Below, piece after piece: positions 40,839 through 48,668 of a DNA stretch of 49,043 bases. Numbering within the stretch: the first letter of the stretch is position 1; each line of letters opens with the position of its first letter. The DNA comes from Microcaldota archaeon (lineage in GTDB: Archaea; Micrarchaeota; Micrarchaeia; Micrarchaeales; CABMGC01). The stretch spans positions 1 to 49,043 of the forward strand of contig JAJZNA010000016.1 in assembly GCA_021848065.1 (NCBI GenBank). The letters run 5' to 3'. A program made the translations under genes and the position numbers. A model generated the notes under the pieces. That model searched no databases and was not told where the DNA came from. It saw nothing but the letters and a program-made list of their open reading frames with translations.

Positions 40839-41246
40839 ATGAACGATTTCGTATGGGAGGAAAGGGTGCACATATACGATACCGATGCCCAGGGTGTGGT
40901 GCATTATGCAGGTTACTACAGGTTTTTTACCGATGCGTTTGAGCAGTTCTCGAGGTCGAGGCTGGATTCCGAGTTCCCCATCCTGAATGAGAAGGTGTGG
41001 TTTGTGGTCGTGGAATCGAAGGCAACATACCACAAGCCTGCAAGGCTAGGGGAGAGGCTTCGCACCCATGTCGGCGTGGAATTATCCGGGAAGCGGGCGC
41101 TTCGCTTCAAGTTCAACATATACCACGACGGCGAACTCGTATGCGAAGGCAGCATAGTGCAGGTGGCTATCGACAGCAAGCGGTGGAAGTCGATAAACCT
41201 TCCAAGGTCCTTGGTTGCAAAGGTAAAGATGCTATCTGAAAAATGA
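40839..41246 (+). CDS. Acyl-CoA thioesterase, YbgC-like hotdog
   Basis: 135 residues from ATG 40839 (leaderless by TATA spacing); ATG 40824 would add five residues. The 4HBT/YbgC hotdog fold is clear: HIYDTDAQGVVHYAGYYRFF carries the catalytic D-x-D-x-x-G-V-V-H-Y motif. Later come VVVESKATYHKPARLGERLR and FNIYHDGELVCEGSIVQVAID. It hydrolyses acyl-CoA thioesters. Alone in its transcript, so the physiological substrate is unknown. Confidence 0.93.
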   Translation: MNDFVWEERVHIYDTDAQGVVHYAGYYRFFTDAFEQFSRSRLDSEFPILNEKVWFVVVESKATYHKPARLGERLRTHVGVELSGKRALRFKFNIYHDGELVCEGSIVQVAIDSKRWKSINLPRSLVAKVKMLSEK

Positions 41247-41382
41247 CACTGTGCATTTCCCGGCAGACCGCATCCCGCCCAATCGTCACTATCACCGCAA
41301 GGATTAAAAACAAACTATTGCATATTATCTAGTGCGGACGATCTTTGAATCCTTAAAGACCATTCCGAATTGCGTGATTCTA

Positions 41383-42822
41383 ATGCCCGATAAAGTTTCG
41401 ACTCATGAAAACATAATACTGACTGTGATACTGGTAGGGGTACTCATGGCCTCCATAGACTCCACCATAGTCCTTCTCGCATTCCCAGACATAACTTCCG
41501 CATTGCACTCCAACCTCTCCACAATAATCTGGGTCATACTGATATACATGCTGGTGAGCGCAGTTGCCACTACCCAGTTCGGCAGGGTTGGCGACATTTA
41601 TGGGAGGAGCAGGATCTTCAATGCAGGCCTTGCAGTGTTCACTGTGGCATCACTGCTCTGCGGCCTTGCCCCCACAGATACGCTTCTCATAGCATTTAGG
41701 GCGGTGCAAGGTTTAGGCAGCGCAATGGTCTCCGCAACTAGTGGCGCCATAATAGCTGACACTTTCGAGAGGCACAGGATAGGCCGGGCCTATGGATTCA
41801 CTGCCATGGGTTGGAATGTGGGTGCAATACTGGGAATAGTCCTGGGAGGCTTCATAACAACATTCATAGGATACCGCTACATCTTCTTCATAAACGTGCC
41901 AATAGGCATAATCGCGCTCCTTCTGGGGGTAAGGTACCTTAAGGACAACTCCACCCTAAAGGAGAAACTGGACCTCACAGGCATGTTGACTTTGGTCATT
42001 GCCATATCCTCGCTGCTTTACGGAGGAGTGGTTCTCGCTTCGTCAGGTCCGAACGCCTTTGACATAGGCATGATCATTGCAGGATTCGTATTCGGCGCCA
42101 TATTCTACTTTGCAGAGAAGAGGTCCAAAAGCCCCACCATAAAGTTCGATATGTTCTCAAATACGGTATTCAGGAACTCCATATTTGCGTCATTCCTCCA
42201 GGGCCTCGGGTTCCTAGGCGTGACCTTCATGCTGATAATGTACCTTCAGGGAGTGAGGGGCTTCAGCCCATTCTACGCGTCGCTGCTCTTGATACCCGGG
42301 TACGTCGCCAGCGGATTCCTATCCCCATTCATGGGCCGCGTGTCTGACAAGCATGGTGCACGGGTAATAGCCACTGCAGGTATAGCCGTGCAGATACTAG
42401 GTGTGCTGATATACCTGACACTGGGGACGCTGTCATCAATCTACATGGTGATGGCGGGGTCACTTGTTGTAGGTCTAGGTGGGGCCATGTTCTGGCCTTC
42501 GAACAGCAGTGCGGTAATGGCGCATGCCGAGCAGAAGAGGTTCGGTACCGCATCCGGCCTGCTCAGGCTCTTCTCGAGCATGGGGATGATGGGCAGTTTC
42601 ATAATCGTCATGGTGGTCTCATCCCTTTCCATACCTAGGAGCATGGCATTCCAGGTATTTGCAGGCACATCCAAGATAATAGGCGGGGTGGCATCATCAT
42701 TCGTCGCAGGCATGCATGTCTCATTCATCGCAATGATAATAATGCTGCTGATAGCAGGGATCATATCTTTTGCAAGAGGGAAGGAGAATAGGGATGTTCC
42801 TGTGACTGCCGTATCTGCGTAA
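41383..42822 (+). CDS. MFS multidrug exporter, DHA2 (14-helix) family
   Basis: 479 residues from ATG 41383 (MPDKVSTHENIIL). Fourteen helices. The A-motif GRVGDIYGRSRIF and the DHA2 C-motif region GWNVGAILGIVLGGFITTF are evident, plus the starting D-S-T-I-V motif (ASIDSTIVLLAFPDI). Drug/H+ antiporter by family; substrate unknown. The ICMT-like gene follows 13 nt downstream, so they are probably cotranscribed. Confidence 0.93.
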   Translation: MPDKVSTHENIILTVILVGVLMASIDSTIVLLAFPDITSALHSNLSTIIWVILIYMLVSAVATTQFGRVGDIYGRSRIFNAGLAVFTVASLLCGLAPTDTLLIAFRAVQGLGSAMVSATSGAIIADTFERHRIGRAYGFTAMGWNVGAILGIVLGGFITTFIGYRYIFFINVPIGIIALLLGVRYLKDNSTLKEKLDLTGMLTLVIAISSLLYGGVVLASSGPNAFDIGMIIAGFVFGAIFYFAEKRSKSPTIKFDMFSNTVFRNSIFASFLQGLGFLGVTFMLIMYLQGVRGFSPFYASLLLIPGYVASGFLSPFMGRVSDKHGARVIATAGIAVQILGVLIYLTLGTLSSIYMVMAGSLVVGLGGAMFWPSNSSAVMAHAEQKRFGTASGLLRLFSSMGMMGSFIIVMVVSSLSIPRSMAFQVFAGTSKIIGGVASSFVAGMHVSFIAMIIMLLIAGIISFARGKENRDVPVTAVSA

Positions 42823-42835
42823 ACGCTGTGAACGC

Positions 42836-43435
42836 ATGCAACCCATATCCCACGTGATAGATCTTTACATAATCCCCATCTGGGCCCTCTTCTATATTTA
42901 CTGGGTGGGCTCTGCAGCATATGACCTGTTCAGCGGCCGCTCAAAGAAGGTATCAAGGCAAAGCACAGGCATGGAGAGGATGTGGAACCTTTTCCTGGGC
43001 CTTGCACTCCTTCTTGTTGTGATCGAGCCAATCCGAATGCCATACCCTCTCAACGTCATAATACTGCCTTCTTCCTACCCGATACTTCTGTTAGGCATGG
43101 CAATAGCTCTGTCCGGCATATTTTTTGCCATATGGGCAAGAAGGCATCTCGGAGGAAACTGGAGCAGCGTCGTGGAACAAAAAGTGGGCCAGGAGTTCAT
43201 AGAAACTGGCCCATATGCCATAGTGCGCCATCCCATCTACACTGGCATTATGGTGGGTGTCGTCGGCTCTTTCATAATGGCCGGCTCGCTTGGAGGGCTG
43301 CTTGCAATACCTGCCGCGCTCATATTTTCACTTGCAAGGATATCTGCAGAGGAGAAACTCATGGTCGGCACGTTTGGTCAAAAGTACCTCGACTACAGGA
43401 AGCGTGTCAAGGCACTTGTGCCGCGCATATGGTGA
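42836..43435 (+). CDS. Isoprenylcysteine carboxyl methyltransferase-like protein
   Basis: 199 residues with about five membrane helices. The C-terminal SAM-binding signature of the ICMT/PEMT superfamily is intact: GPYAIVRHPIYTGIMVG, with R-H-P, then EEKLMVGTFGQKYLDYRKRV, with the E-E and Y-x-x-Y-x-x-R residues. Archaea lack protein prenylation of the eukaryotic type, so the substrate is probably a lipid or small molecule. It directly follows the MFS gene. Confidence 0.88.
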   Translation: MQPISHVIDLYIIPIWALFYIYWVGSAAYDLFSGRSKKVSRQSTGMERMWNLFLGLALLLVVIEPIRMPYPLNVIILPSSYPILLLGMAIALSGIFFAIWARRHLGGNWSSVVEQKVGQEFIETGPYAIVRHPIYTGIMVGVVGSFIMAGSLGGLLAIPAALIFSLARISAEEKLMVGTFGQKYLDYRKRVKALVPRIW

Positions 43436-43464
43436 TCCTGCCGGGCCGCAGGCCCGCGCTCTTT

Positions 43465-44262
43465 CTATTTGAGCAGGACTCCCCCATCCACGACTATCTG
43501 GCTGCCGGTCATGTATGAAGACATGTCAGAGGCCAGGAATAAGGCAACCTTTCCTATGTCATCCGGATCGCCCAGCCTTGCCATCGGTATGCGCTCTGAG
43601 AACGCCTTTACATCATCTTGCGTGCTGCTTTCTGTGGCTGGCGCTTTCTGAAGCTTCTGCACGCCTGGCGTAAGTATGCCTCCAGGCGCTATCGCATTTA
43701 CCCATATGTGGTAAGGCGCAAGCTCAAGCGCAGCATTCTTTGTGAAGCCCCACACCCCATGCTTAGATGCGTCGTAGTGGGCAAGCCCTATCATGGAAGG
43801 ATGGAGCGCGTCTATCGATGTTATGTTTATTATCTTTCCGCCCATCTTCCTCTTTATCATCTCTTCGGATACGTACTTGGTGCACAGGAAGACTCCCTTG
43901 AGGTTTATGTCCAACACCCGTTCAAAGTCACGGAGCGACATATTGCGCAGAGGTATTGATGGATATATCCCCGCATTGTTCACAAGCACGTCTATCTGCC
44001 CGAATTGTTTTAACGTAGCGCCTACAAGCTCCTTCACGCTCTCCTCAGAGGAGACGTCGCTCTCTATGGACACTGCCTTCCATCCCTTCGCTTTCAGCGT
44101 CTCTGCGGCTTCCCTGCAGGTGCCTTCTGTCCTGTTCGCTATCACAACGTTTGCGCCTGCTTCAGCAAGCCTGTACGCTATGCCATAGCCTATCCCCACA
44201 GCACCGCCTGTCACTATCGCAGTCTTTCCCGAAAGGTCGAGCAATCTTTTCACATCCTCCAT
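43465..44262 (-). CDS. Short-chain dehydrogenase/reductase
   Basis: 265 residues from ATG 44262 (MEDVKRLLDLSGKTAIVTGG). Classical SDR: the NAD(P) motif TGGAVGIGYG, NNAGIYPS, the catalytic Ser in NITSID, and Y-x-x-x-K in HYDASKHGVWG. The end (ASDMSSYMTGSQIVVDGG) is standard. An Arg in VIANRTEG after the second strand suggests NADPH preference. Resembles sugar or 3-oxoacyl reductases; substrate not determinable. It lies downstream of the cytochrome b gene on the same strand, 68 bp away. Confidence 0.93.
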   Translation of the reverse strand: MEDVKRLLDLSGKTAIVTGGAVGIGYGIAYRLAEAGANVVIANRTEGTCREAAETLKAKGWKAVSIESDVSSEESVKELVGATLKQFGQIDVLVNNAGIYPSIPLRNMSLRDFERVLDINLKGVFLCTKYVSEEMIKRKMGGKIINITSIDALHPSMIGLAHYDASKHGVWGFTKNAALELAPYHIWVNAIAPGGILTPGVQKLQKAPATESSTQDDVKAFSERIPMARLGDPDDIGKVALFLASDMSSYMTGSQIVVDGGVLLK

Positions 44263-44330
44263 CAGAACACCAACTACCATACAAATAGTGGCAGCCAACG
44301 CTTATTAATGGATAATGCGTGCACGTGGTT

Positions 44331-45797
44331 CTACTGCTCCTTCCTCCCCTCTTTCGTCTTCCTGTACTCCGGTATTGTGAACCTGTTCCAGAAGAGCTTA
44401 TACATGCCGAGCTTGTCAGGGATCTTGTTTGCGAAGGGTATGAATGGGAAGAGGATGAAGAGCATGAATGCCATCACCGATAGTATCACTCCGTCGCGAT
44501 CCTGATTCGGGTCATTGTTTATCAGCGTCATCTCCAGGAAGTTGTACGGGGCGGCAAGCCAGACTCCGGGAGGCCACCAGCCTGAAGTCCCCTTCACTAT
44601 CCCCCATTGCTGGTACTGTAGTCCGTATTTGGTCGCATATGTATCCATCAATCCCGTGTCTGAGAGGAATCTTAGCTGGTAGGTCGTGTCAAGATAGCTT
44701 CCCTGCTCCGTGTTTATTGCAGAGTCATAAAGCCCCGAGCGCCCCAGGAGGACCAGGGAACTTACCATAGGTATTAGGGGGTTGCTTGCATTGTCCGTTA
44801 CGTTTATCGTGCCGTTGTCTGAGAAGTACGCGAATGCCGAAGCAATGCTGCTCTGCTGCAGCGCCGAGTTCTGCGAAAGGAAGGCTGCCTCCTCATTAAC
44901 TGATCCTGGGTGGAGCCCAAGGTACTTTTCATAAGGCACTGTGACGTAAACCTGCCTGGTGTTGTTCGCATACGGGTCTATGGTGTCAAGGTATGTGGCC
45001 GTGCCAGAGCTATAGTTGAATTCGCTAAGCAGCGTGGTGGCCATTATGCTCGGATAAACCGTAGATACGTTCTGTATTGTTACCGGAGAAACGTACGGGG
45101 CACGGAAAATGAATGCGAATGCCAGTATGAGCGCAACCGTAGCAATGCCCCTGATGTACATCTTCCTATGGTCTGCGTAAACCATGGTGTATGGTATGTC
45201 GCCCCTGTAGGGTTTGGATATTCCCTTCTTCTTAACCATCAGGTAATGGGTGCCCATGAGCACTACTAGGAGTATGGGTACGATCGCTATATGCCATCCG
45301 TACAGGGCTCCGAAATTTATCGGGTTGACCCAATATCCAAGACCGGAGCCGTTCCACAGGTCAGCAGCCGAGAGGTCGTTCCATTGGGAGATGAAGTCGC
45401 CTCTGATGCCAAGGCCGAATGCTGCCTGGAGTACAACTAGCAGGAACATGACAGAGCCTATGATCCATATCAGTTTCTTCTGCCTGTATGCCGATGTGGA
45501 GAAGACTGTTAGAAGGTGCAGTGCCAGTATGAGCAGGAATGCCTGTGCAGCCCACATATGTACGCTTCTCACGAAGACCCCATAAGGGCTGAAGTCCCAC
45601 CAGTAGGGGCCCATGAAGACCATTATGATGCCTGTCAATGCCAGAACCGCGAAGATCACAAGCAGAAGAAATCCCAACGAATAGAAGAAGCTGTTACCGT
45701 AGGATGGCACCTTTATTATGTACATCGATTCTACGAATCCCTTCATATCCGAAATAAGGGACTGCTTTTCATCAATTTCTGCGCCTTCATCTTCCAT
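44331..45797 (-). CDS. Cytochrome b (bc-complex type), atypical C-terminal half
   Basis: 488 residues from ATG 45797. The N-terminal four-helix diheme domain is good: RSVHMWAAQAFLLILALHLL and GWHIAIVPILLVVLMGTHYL each give two His ligands 13 residues apart. A long extracytoplasmic segment of about 170 residues with several N-x-S/T sequons follows helix 5. Only one or two helices remain after it (VILSVMAFMLFILFPFIPF). I find no PEWY quinol-site motif; GWWPPGVWLAAPYNFLEM is the nearest stretch. No Rieske or cytochrome c gene is adjacent. Quinol oxidation by an unusual bc-like complex is a guess. Confidence 0.85.
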   Translation of the reverse strand: MEDEGAEIDEKQSLISDMKGFVESMYIIKVPSYGNSFFYSLGFLLLVIFAVLALTGIIMVFMGPYWWDFSPYGVFVRSVHMWAAQAFLLILALHLLTVFSTSAYRQKKLIWIIGSVMFLLVVLQAAFGLGIRGDFISQWNDLSAADLWNGSGLGYWVNPINFGALYGWHIAIVPILLVVLMGTHYLMVKKKGISKPYRGDIPYTMVYADHRKMYIRGIATVALILAFAFIFRAPYVSPVTIQNVSTVYPSIMATTLLSEFNYSSGTATYLDTIDPYANNTRQVYVTVPYEKYLGLHPGSVNEEAAFLSQNSALQQSSIASAFAYFSDNGTINVTDNASNPLIPMVSSLVLLGRSGLYDSAINTEQGSYLDTTYQLRFLSDTGLMDTYATKYGLQYQQWGIVKGTSGWWPPGVWLAAPYNFLEMTLINNDPNQDRDGVILSVMAFMLFILFPFIPFANKIPDKLGMYKLFWNRFTIPEYRKTKEGRKEQ

Positions 45798-45878
45798 GTC
45801 TTTGCCTCGGGCAATACTGTTGGACTTTGGATTCAAGAGTATTAAAATGCATCGCAACCAAACTTTACCCTGCACTCC

Positions 45879-47255
45879 TCACTTAGATATCTCTTCAAGG
45901 GCAAGCCTCGACGCAGTTGGGCCGGCAAGCGCTATCACTCCTGCAATCAGCCCTGTGATTCCTATCGCTATGAATCCTGTACCAAACCCATAACTCGCAA
46001 CGGCCAGAGGGAGCAGAAGTGCGCCTATGGCACCGCCAAGGTGGCCTATCCCGTCGCTCAGCGCAAAGCCCGAAGCCCTGGCCCGCGTTGGATAGCTCTC
46101 CGCAGTGAATGTATATGCCACCTGAAGGTATGAACCTAGTGCAAGAGACGCAAGGAACGATCCTGCTATTATCGTTGCATCTCCTGCCAATGAACTTATC
46201 AGTGCCATCCCTGCAAGCCACACTACTGTAGCCGAGAACACAAGGATTCTGCGTTCAATCCTGTCTGCAAGATATGCCATCACTATTGCACCAACCGGAT
46301 ATCCCACTGCGCCAACAGCAAGGAAGAGTATCGAATCCGCAACGGTTATCCCATGCGCTGACATCAATGTGGCAGCGTCGCCAAGGAATCCATAGTTGCC
46401 TATGTACCAGAAGAACCACATCGGTATGAACACTGCAAGCCTTCTCGCATATCTTCCGTGGAAGAGGTAAGATGTGGGGAACTTGCCGCTCGAGAAGTCG
46501 CCTGTCAGTGCCTTTGGCTTCCCCAAGCGTATTCCCTTGCTGCGCACAAAGCTTTCCATGCGCGAAACCACGCCCTCCGCTTCGTCATTCCTGCCGTGGA
46601 GCACGAGCCATCTTGGCGATTCAGGAAGCCTGAACCTGACCGCTATTGCTATGACTGCAATAACTCCTCCTATGATGAAGAGCAGCCTCCACCCTATCTC
46701 GAAGTTGGGCACAAGCGCAAGGGCTATGAATGGGGTCACAGCCTGGCCCAGTATCCCAACAAGGAACGTGAGCACGGAAAGCCTTCCCCTCTTCTGCGGA
46801 GGAGAGAGCTCGCCTATGTATGTGGATACCAGGTTTAGGTCTGCACCTACTCCCATCCCTGTTATGAATCTCCAGAACGATAGCGTTATTATGCCTGTTG
46901 CTGCAGCATCGCCAAAAGAGCCTATCGCCGTGAGCACCATGGTGAAGAGCATCATGTTGAACCTCCCGTACCTGTCCGAGAGTGTGCCTATGGCGTAAGA
47001 TCCGAAGATGTACCCTATAAGGCCTATTGAGAGTGCGATGAATAGGCTTTCCGAGCCTGTGAGGTTGAACTGCACTGCTATGGCAGGCATGGCGAAGCCT
47101 ATGTCCGTGATGTCGAAGAATGTGAAGAAGTATCCGAGGCCTATGATTGCAAGGAACGATCCAGGAAATGCCCACACCGGGATCCTGTTGAGCCTTGCAA
47201 GTATGCCTGCACCTTCACTGCTCCTATGCGCATGCCTTCCACCATGTGCTCTCAT
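45879..47255 (-). CDS. MFS transporter, sugar-porter/MHS type
   Basis: 458 residues from ATG 47255 (MRAHGGRHAHRS, a basic leader). Twelve helices. GTLSDRYGRFNMMLFTM is the MFS A-motif, GMGVGADLNLVSTYIGELSP with KRGRL the sugar-porter/MHS signature, and RLPESPRWLVLHGR the mid-loop P-E-S-P-R-W motif. It imports sugars, organic acids or aromatic acids by proton symport in known relatives. It lies upstream of the cytochrome b gene on the same strand, 81 bp away, which has its own TATA-like TTTTAATACT. Confidence 0.92.
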   Translation of the reverse strand: MRAHGGRHAHRSSEGAGILARLNRIPVWAFPGSFLAIIGLGYFFTFFDITDIGFAMPAIAVQFNLTGSESLFIALSIGLIGYIFGSYAIGTLSDRYGRFNMMLFTMVLTAIGSFGDAAATGIITLSFWRFITGMGVGADLNLVSTYIGELSPPQKRGRLSVLTFLVGILGQAVTPFIALALVPNFEIGWRLLFIIGGVIAVIAIAVRFRLPESPRWLVLHGRNDEAEGVVSRMESFVRSKGIRLGKPKALTGDFSSGKFPTSYLFHGRYARRLAVFIPMWFFWYIGNYGFLGDAATLMSAHGITVADSILFLAVGAVGYPVGAIVMAYLADRIERRILVFSATVVWLAGMALISSLAGDATIIAGSFLASLALGSYLQVAYTFTAESYPTRARASGFALSDGIGHLGGAIGALLLPLAVASYGFGTGFIAIGITGLIAGVIALAGPTASRLALEEISK

Positions 47256-47340
47256 CCATACACCCTTACTGTGCCATCGCAATGCCCATTGCAGAGTTTC
47301 CAGTCCCTTTCATAAGTCCCTTTAATCATAGTATCACAAT

Positions 47341-48036
47341 TCACTCGACACCCATGCCTGACGCAAGCTCACCAAGGGCGTCAAGTAACTGTCCCATGGC
47401 CGTCAATGATGCTTTCATGTCCCCTCTTATCTCAAGGCTATGGTCTGCGTTTTCTATCTCTAGCACAGTACTTCCAGGTCCCACCACAATCGAATCCAGG
47501 GTCTGTTTGACGTACTCTGAGTCCTTTGTGCCTATGGCAAGCAGCATACCTCTTACGGCACTGTTTCTTATTGCCTTTATCACCTCGGCATTGTGGAGAA
47601 GAGGCGTAAGCCATACTGTTGCAAGCCTCCTTCCTTCCAAGGCATCCTGAAGCAACGATGCAATCGCTATTGTCCCTATGGACTTGCCTATAAGTATCAG
47701 CCTGTCGTAATTCATCAAGGAAAACGCATCAGAGTAAACTGCCCTAGCATCGTCTCTTATCAATTCAAGCCGCTCTCTTGCGCTTAGGCCCTGAAAGTCT
47801 TCCCTGCCTGCATAGTCTGTCTCAGCCATGACCACATCATAGCCATTATCCCTGAGTGCTACTGCCGAATAATAAAGCAGGGGCATCTGGCAGGTGTACG
47901 CGAACCCGGGGAACACCAGCGCAAGCTTTCCAGTTCCATTCTTCTGCCTGTGCATTATGCAATCTACGGTCCCCATTTTGCCCCTGACTCTCCTTTTCAC
48001 AATCTCGTAGGAACCCATAAAAGCACCAATCCGCAT
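47341..48036 (-). CDS. Alpha/beta-hydrolase family protein
   Basis: 231 residues from ATG 48036, whose A is the last base of the HxlR stop codon (TGATG overlap). The alpha/beta-hydrolase layout is visible: LALVFPGFAYTCQMPLLYY (oxyanion strand), the nucleophile elbow ILIGKSIGTIAIAS (G-x-S-x-G), acid in AIGTKDSEYVKQ, and catalytic His in IENADHSLEI. The substrate is unknown. The tight overlap with HxlR suggests the regulator controls this gene. Confidence 0.85.
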   Translation of the reverse strand: MRIGAFMGSYEIVKRRVRGKMGTVDCIMHRQKNGTGKLALVFPGFAYTCQMPLLYYSAVALRDNGYDVVMAETDYAGREDFQGLSARERLELIRDDARAVYSDAFSLMNYDRLILIGKSIGTIAIASLLQDALEGRRLATVWLTPLLHNAEVIKAIRNSAVRGMLLAIGTKDSEYVKQTLDSIVVGPGSTVLEIENADHSLEIRGDMKASLTAMGQLLDALGELASGMGVE

Positions 48037-48383
48037 CAAGCGATTTCAAGCTCCCTGAAATGCCTTAGTACCGCGGTGACTTTCTTTCCTTTCTCAGTAA
48101 GTGCATATTCTGTGCGCAGAAGCTTTCCCTGTTTCTCCACGAGCCTAGTTATCAAGGCCTCAGAGTTAAGCTCCTTGAGCGTCTCGCTAAGTATTCGAGG
48201 GCAGATGCCGTTTATGGCATATTGCAGCTCGTTGAATGATGCACCAACTTCAAAAGAGGATGACAAGGTCTCCATTATGGCTACAGTCCACTTCTTGCCA
48301 AGCGTATGCATCATCTTTACATACGTCTGGTCGGACCCTTTTAGGGTGCCTTCGCCAGCCCATGAACGGGACAGATCTCCCAT
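48036..48383 (-). CDS. HxlR-family winged-helix regulator
   Basis: 115 residues from ATG 48383, placed by the TATA box; longer upstream frames precede the transcript. A complete HxlR domain: LGKKWTVAIMETLSSSFEVG, ASFNELQYAINGICPRILSE, ETLKELNSEALI and the wing TEYALTEKGKKV. The Cys in ICPRIL could sense redox or electrophiles, as in HypR/YodB relatives. A perfect palindrome lies next to its transcription start. First gene of a two-gene operon with the hydrolase. Confidence 0.9.
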   Translation of the reverse strand: MGDLSRSWAGEGTLKGSDQTYVKMMHTLGKKWTVAIMETLSSSFEVGASFNELQYAINGICPRILSETLKELNSEALITRLVEKQGKLLRTEYALTEKGKKVTAVLRHFRELEIA

Positions 48384-48400
48384 ACCTACCTTCCCTTTTA

Positions 48401-48415
48401 CCCAATAAAATTGGG
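48401..48415 (-). promoter_or_regulatory. Palindromic operator at the HxlR promoter
   Basis: CCCAATAAAATTGGG is a perfect 6-bp inverted repeat with a 3-bp centre. It spans the predicted transcription start (about 48402), just after the TATA box, where a bound dimer would repress. HxlR dimers bind such sites, so autorepression is likely. Confidence 0.65.
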
Positions 48416-48424
48416 CTGCTAAAT

Positions 48425-48432
48425 AATTTATA
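48425..48432 (-). promoter_or_regulatory. TATA box of the hxlR-hydrolase operon
   Basis: Minus-strand TATAAATT, predicting transcription near 48402 and a leader of about 20 nt. Confidence 0.6.
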
Positions 48433-48470
48433 CCCATCCTAATCCATAACTTAGTTATAATTGTGTAAAC

Positions 48471-48653
48471 GTGTACACAAAAGGCGCGCAGGGGGAGGGC
48501 CGGCACTTCAAGGCCAAAGGCATGCCCGTGGTGGCATTCGGTCCGGGCAATTACAGGCTGCTGCACTCCTACAATGAGCATGTTACACTCGAAGAGATCG
48601 GAACCGCATACAATATCTACCGCGAATTCCTGTCCTCTTTTAATCCGGCATGA
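48471..48653 (+). pseudogene. C-terminal remnant of an M20-family peptidase
   Basis: A 60-codon frame reading GRHFKAKGMPVVAFGPGNYR, then LLHSYNEHVTLEEI, then IYREFL. This is the end of the M20 (ArgE/DapE/CPG2) metallopeptidase family, where a metal-ligand His lies in H-x-x-N-E. The bulk of the enzyme, including the other metal ligands, is missing and in-frame stops lie just upstream (48447-48449). It is a decayed fragment, not a working small gene. Confidence 0.65.
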
Positions 48654-48668
48654 ACACAGGGCCCTAAG

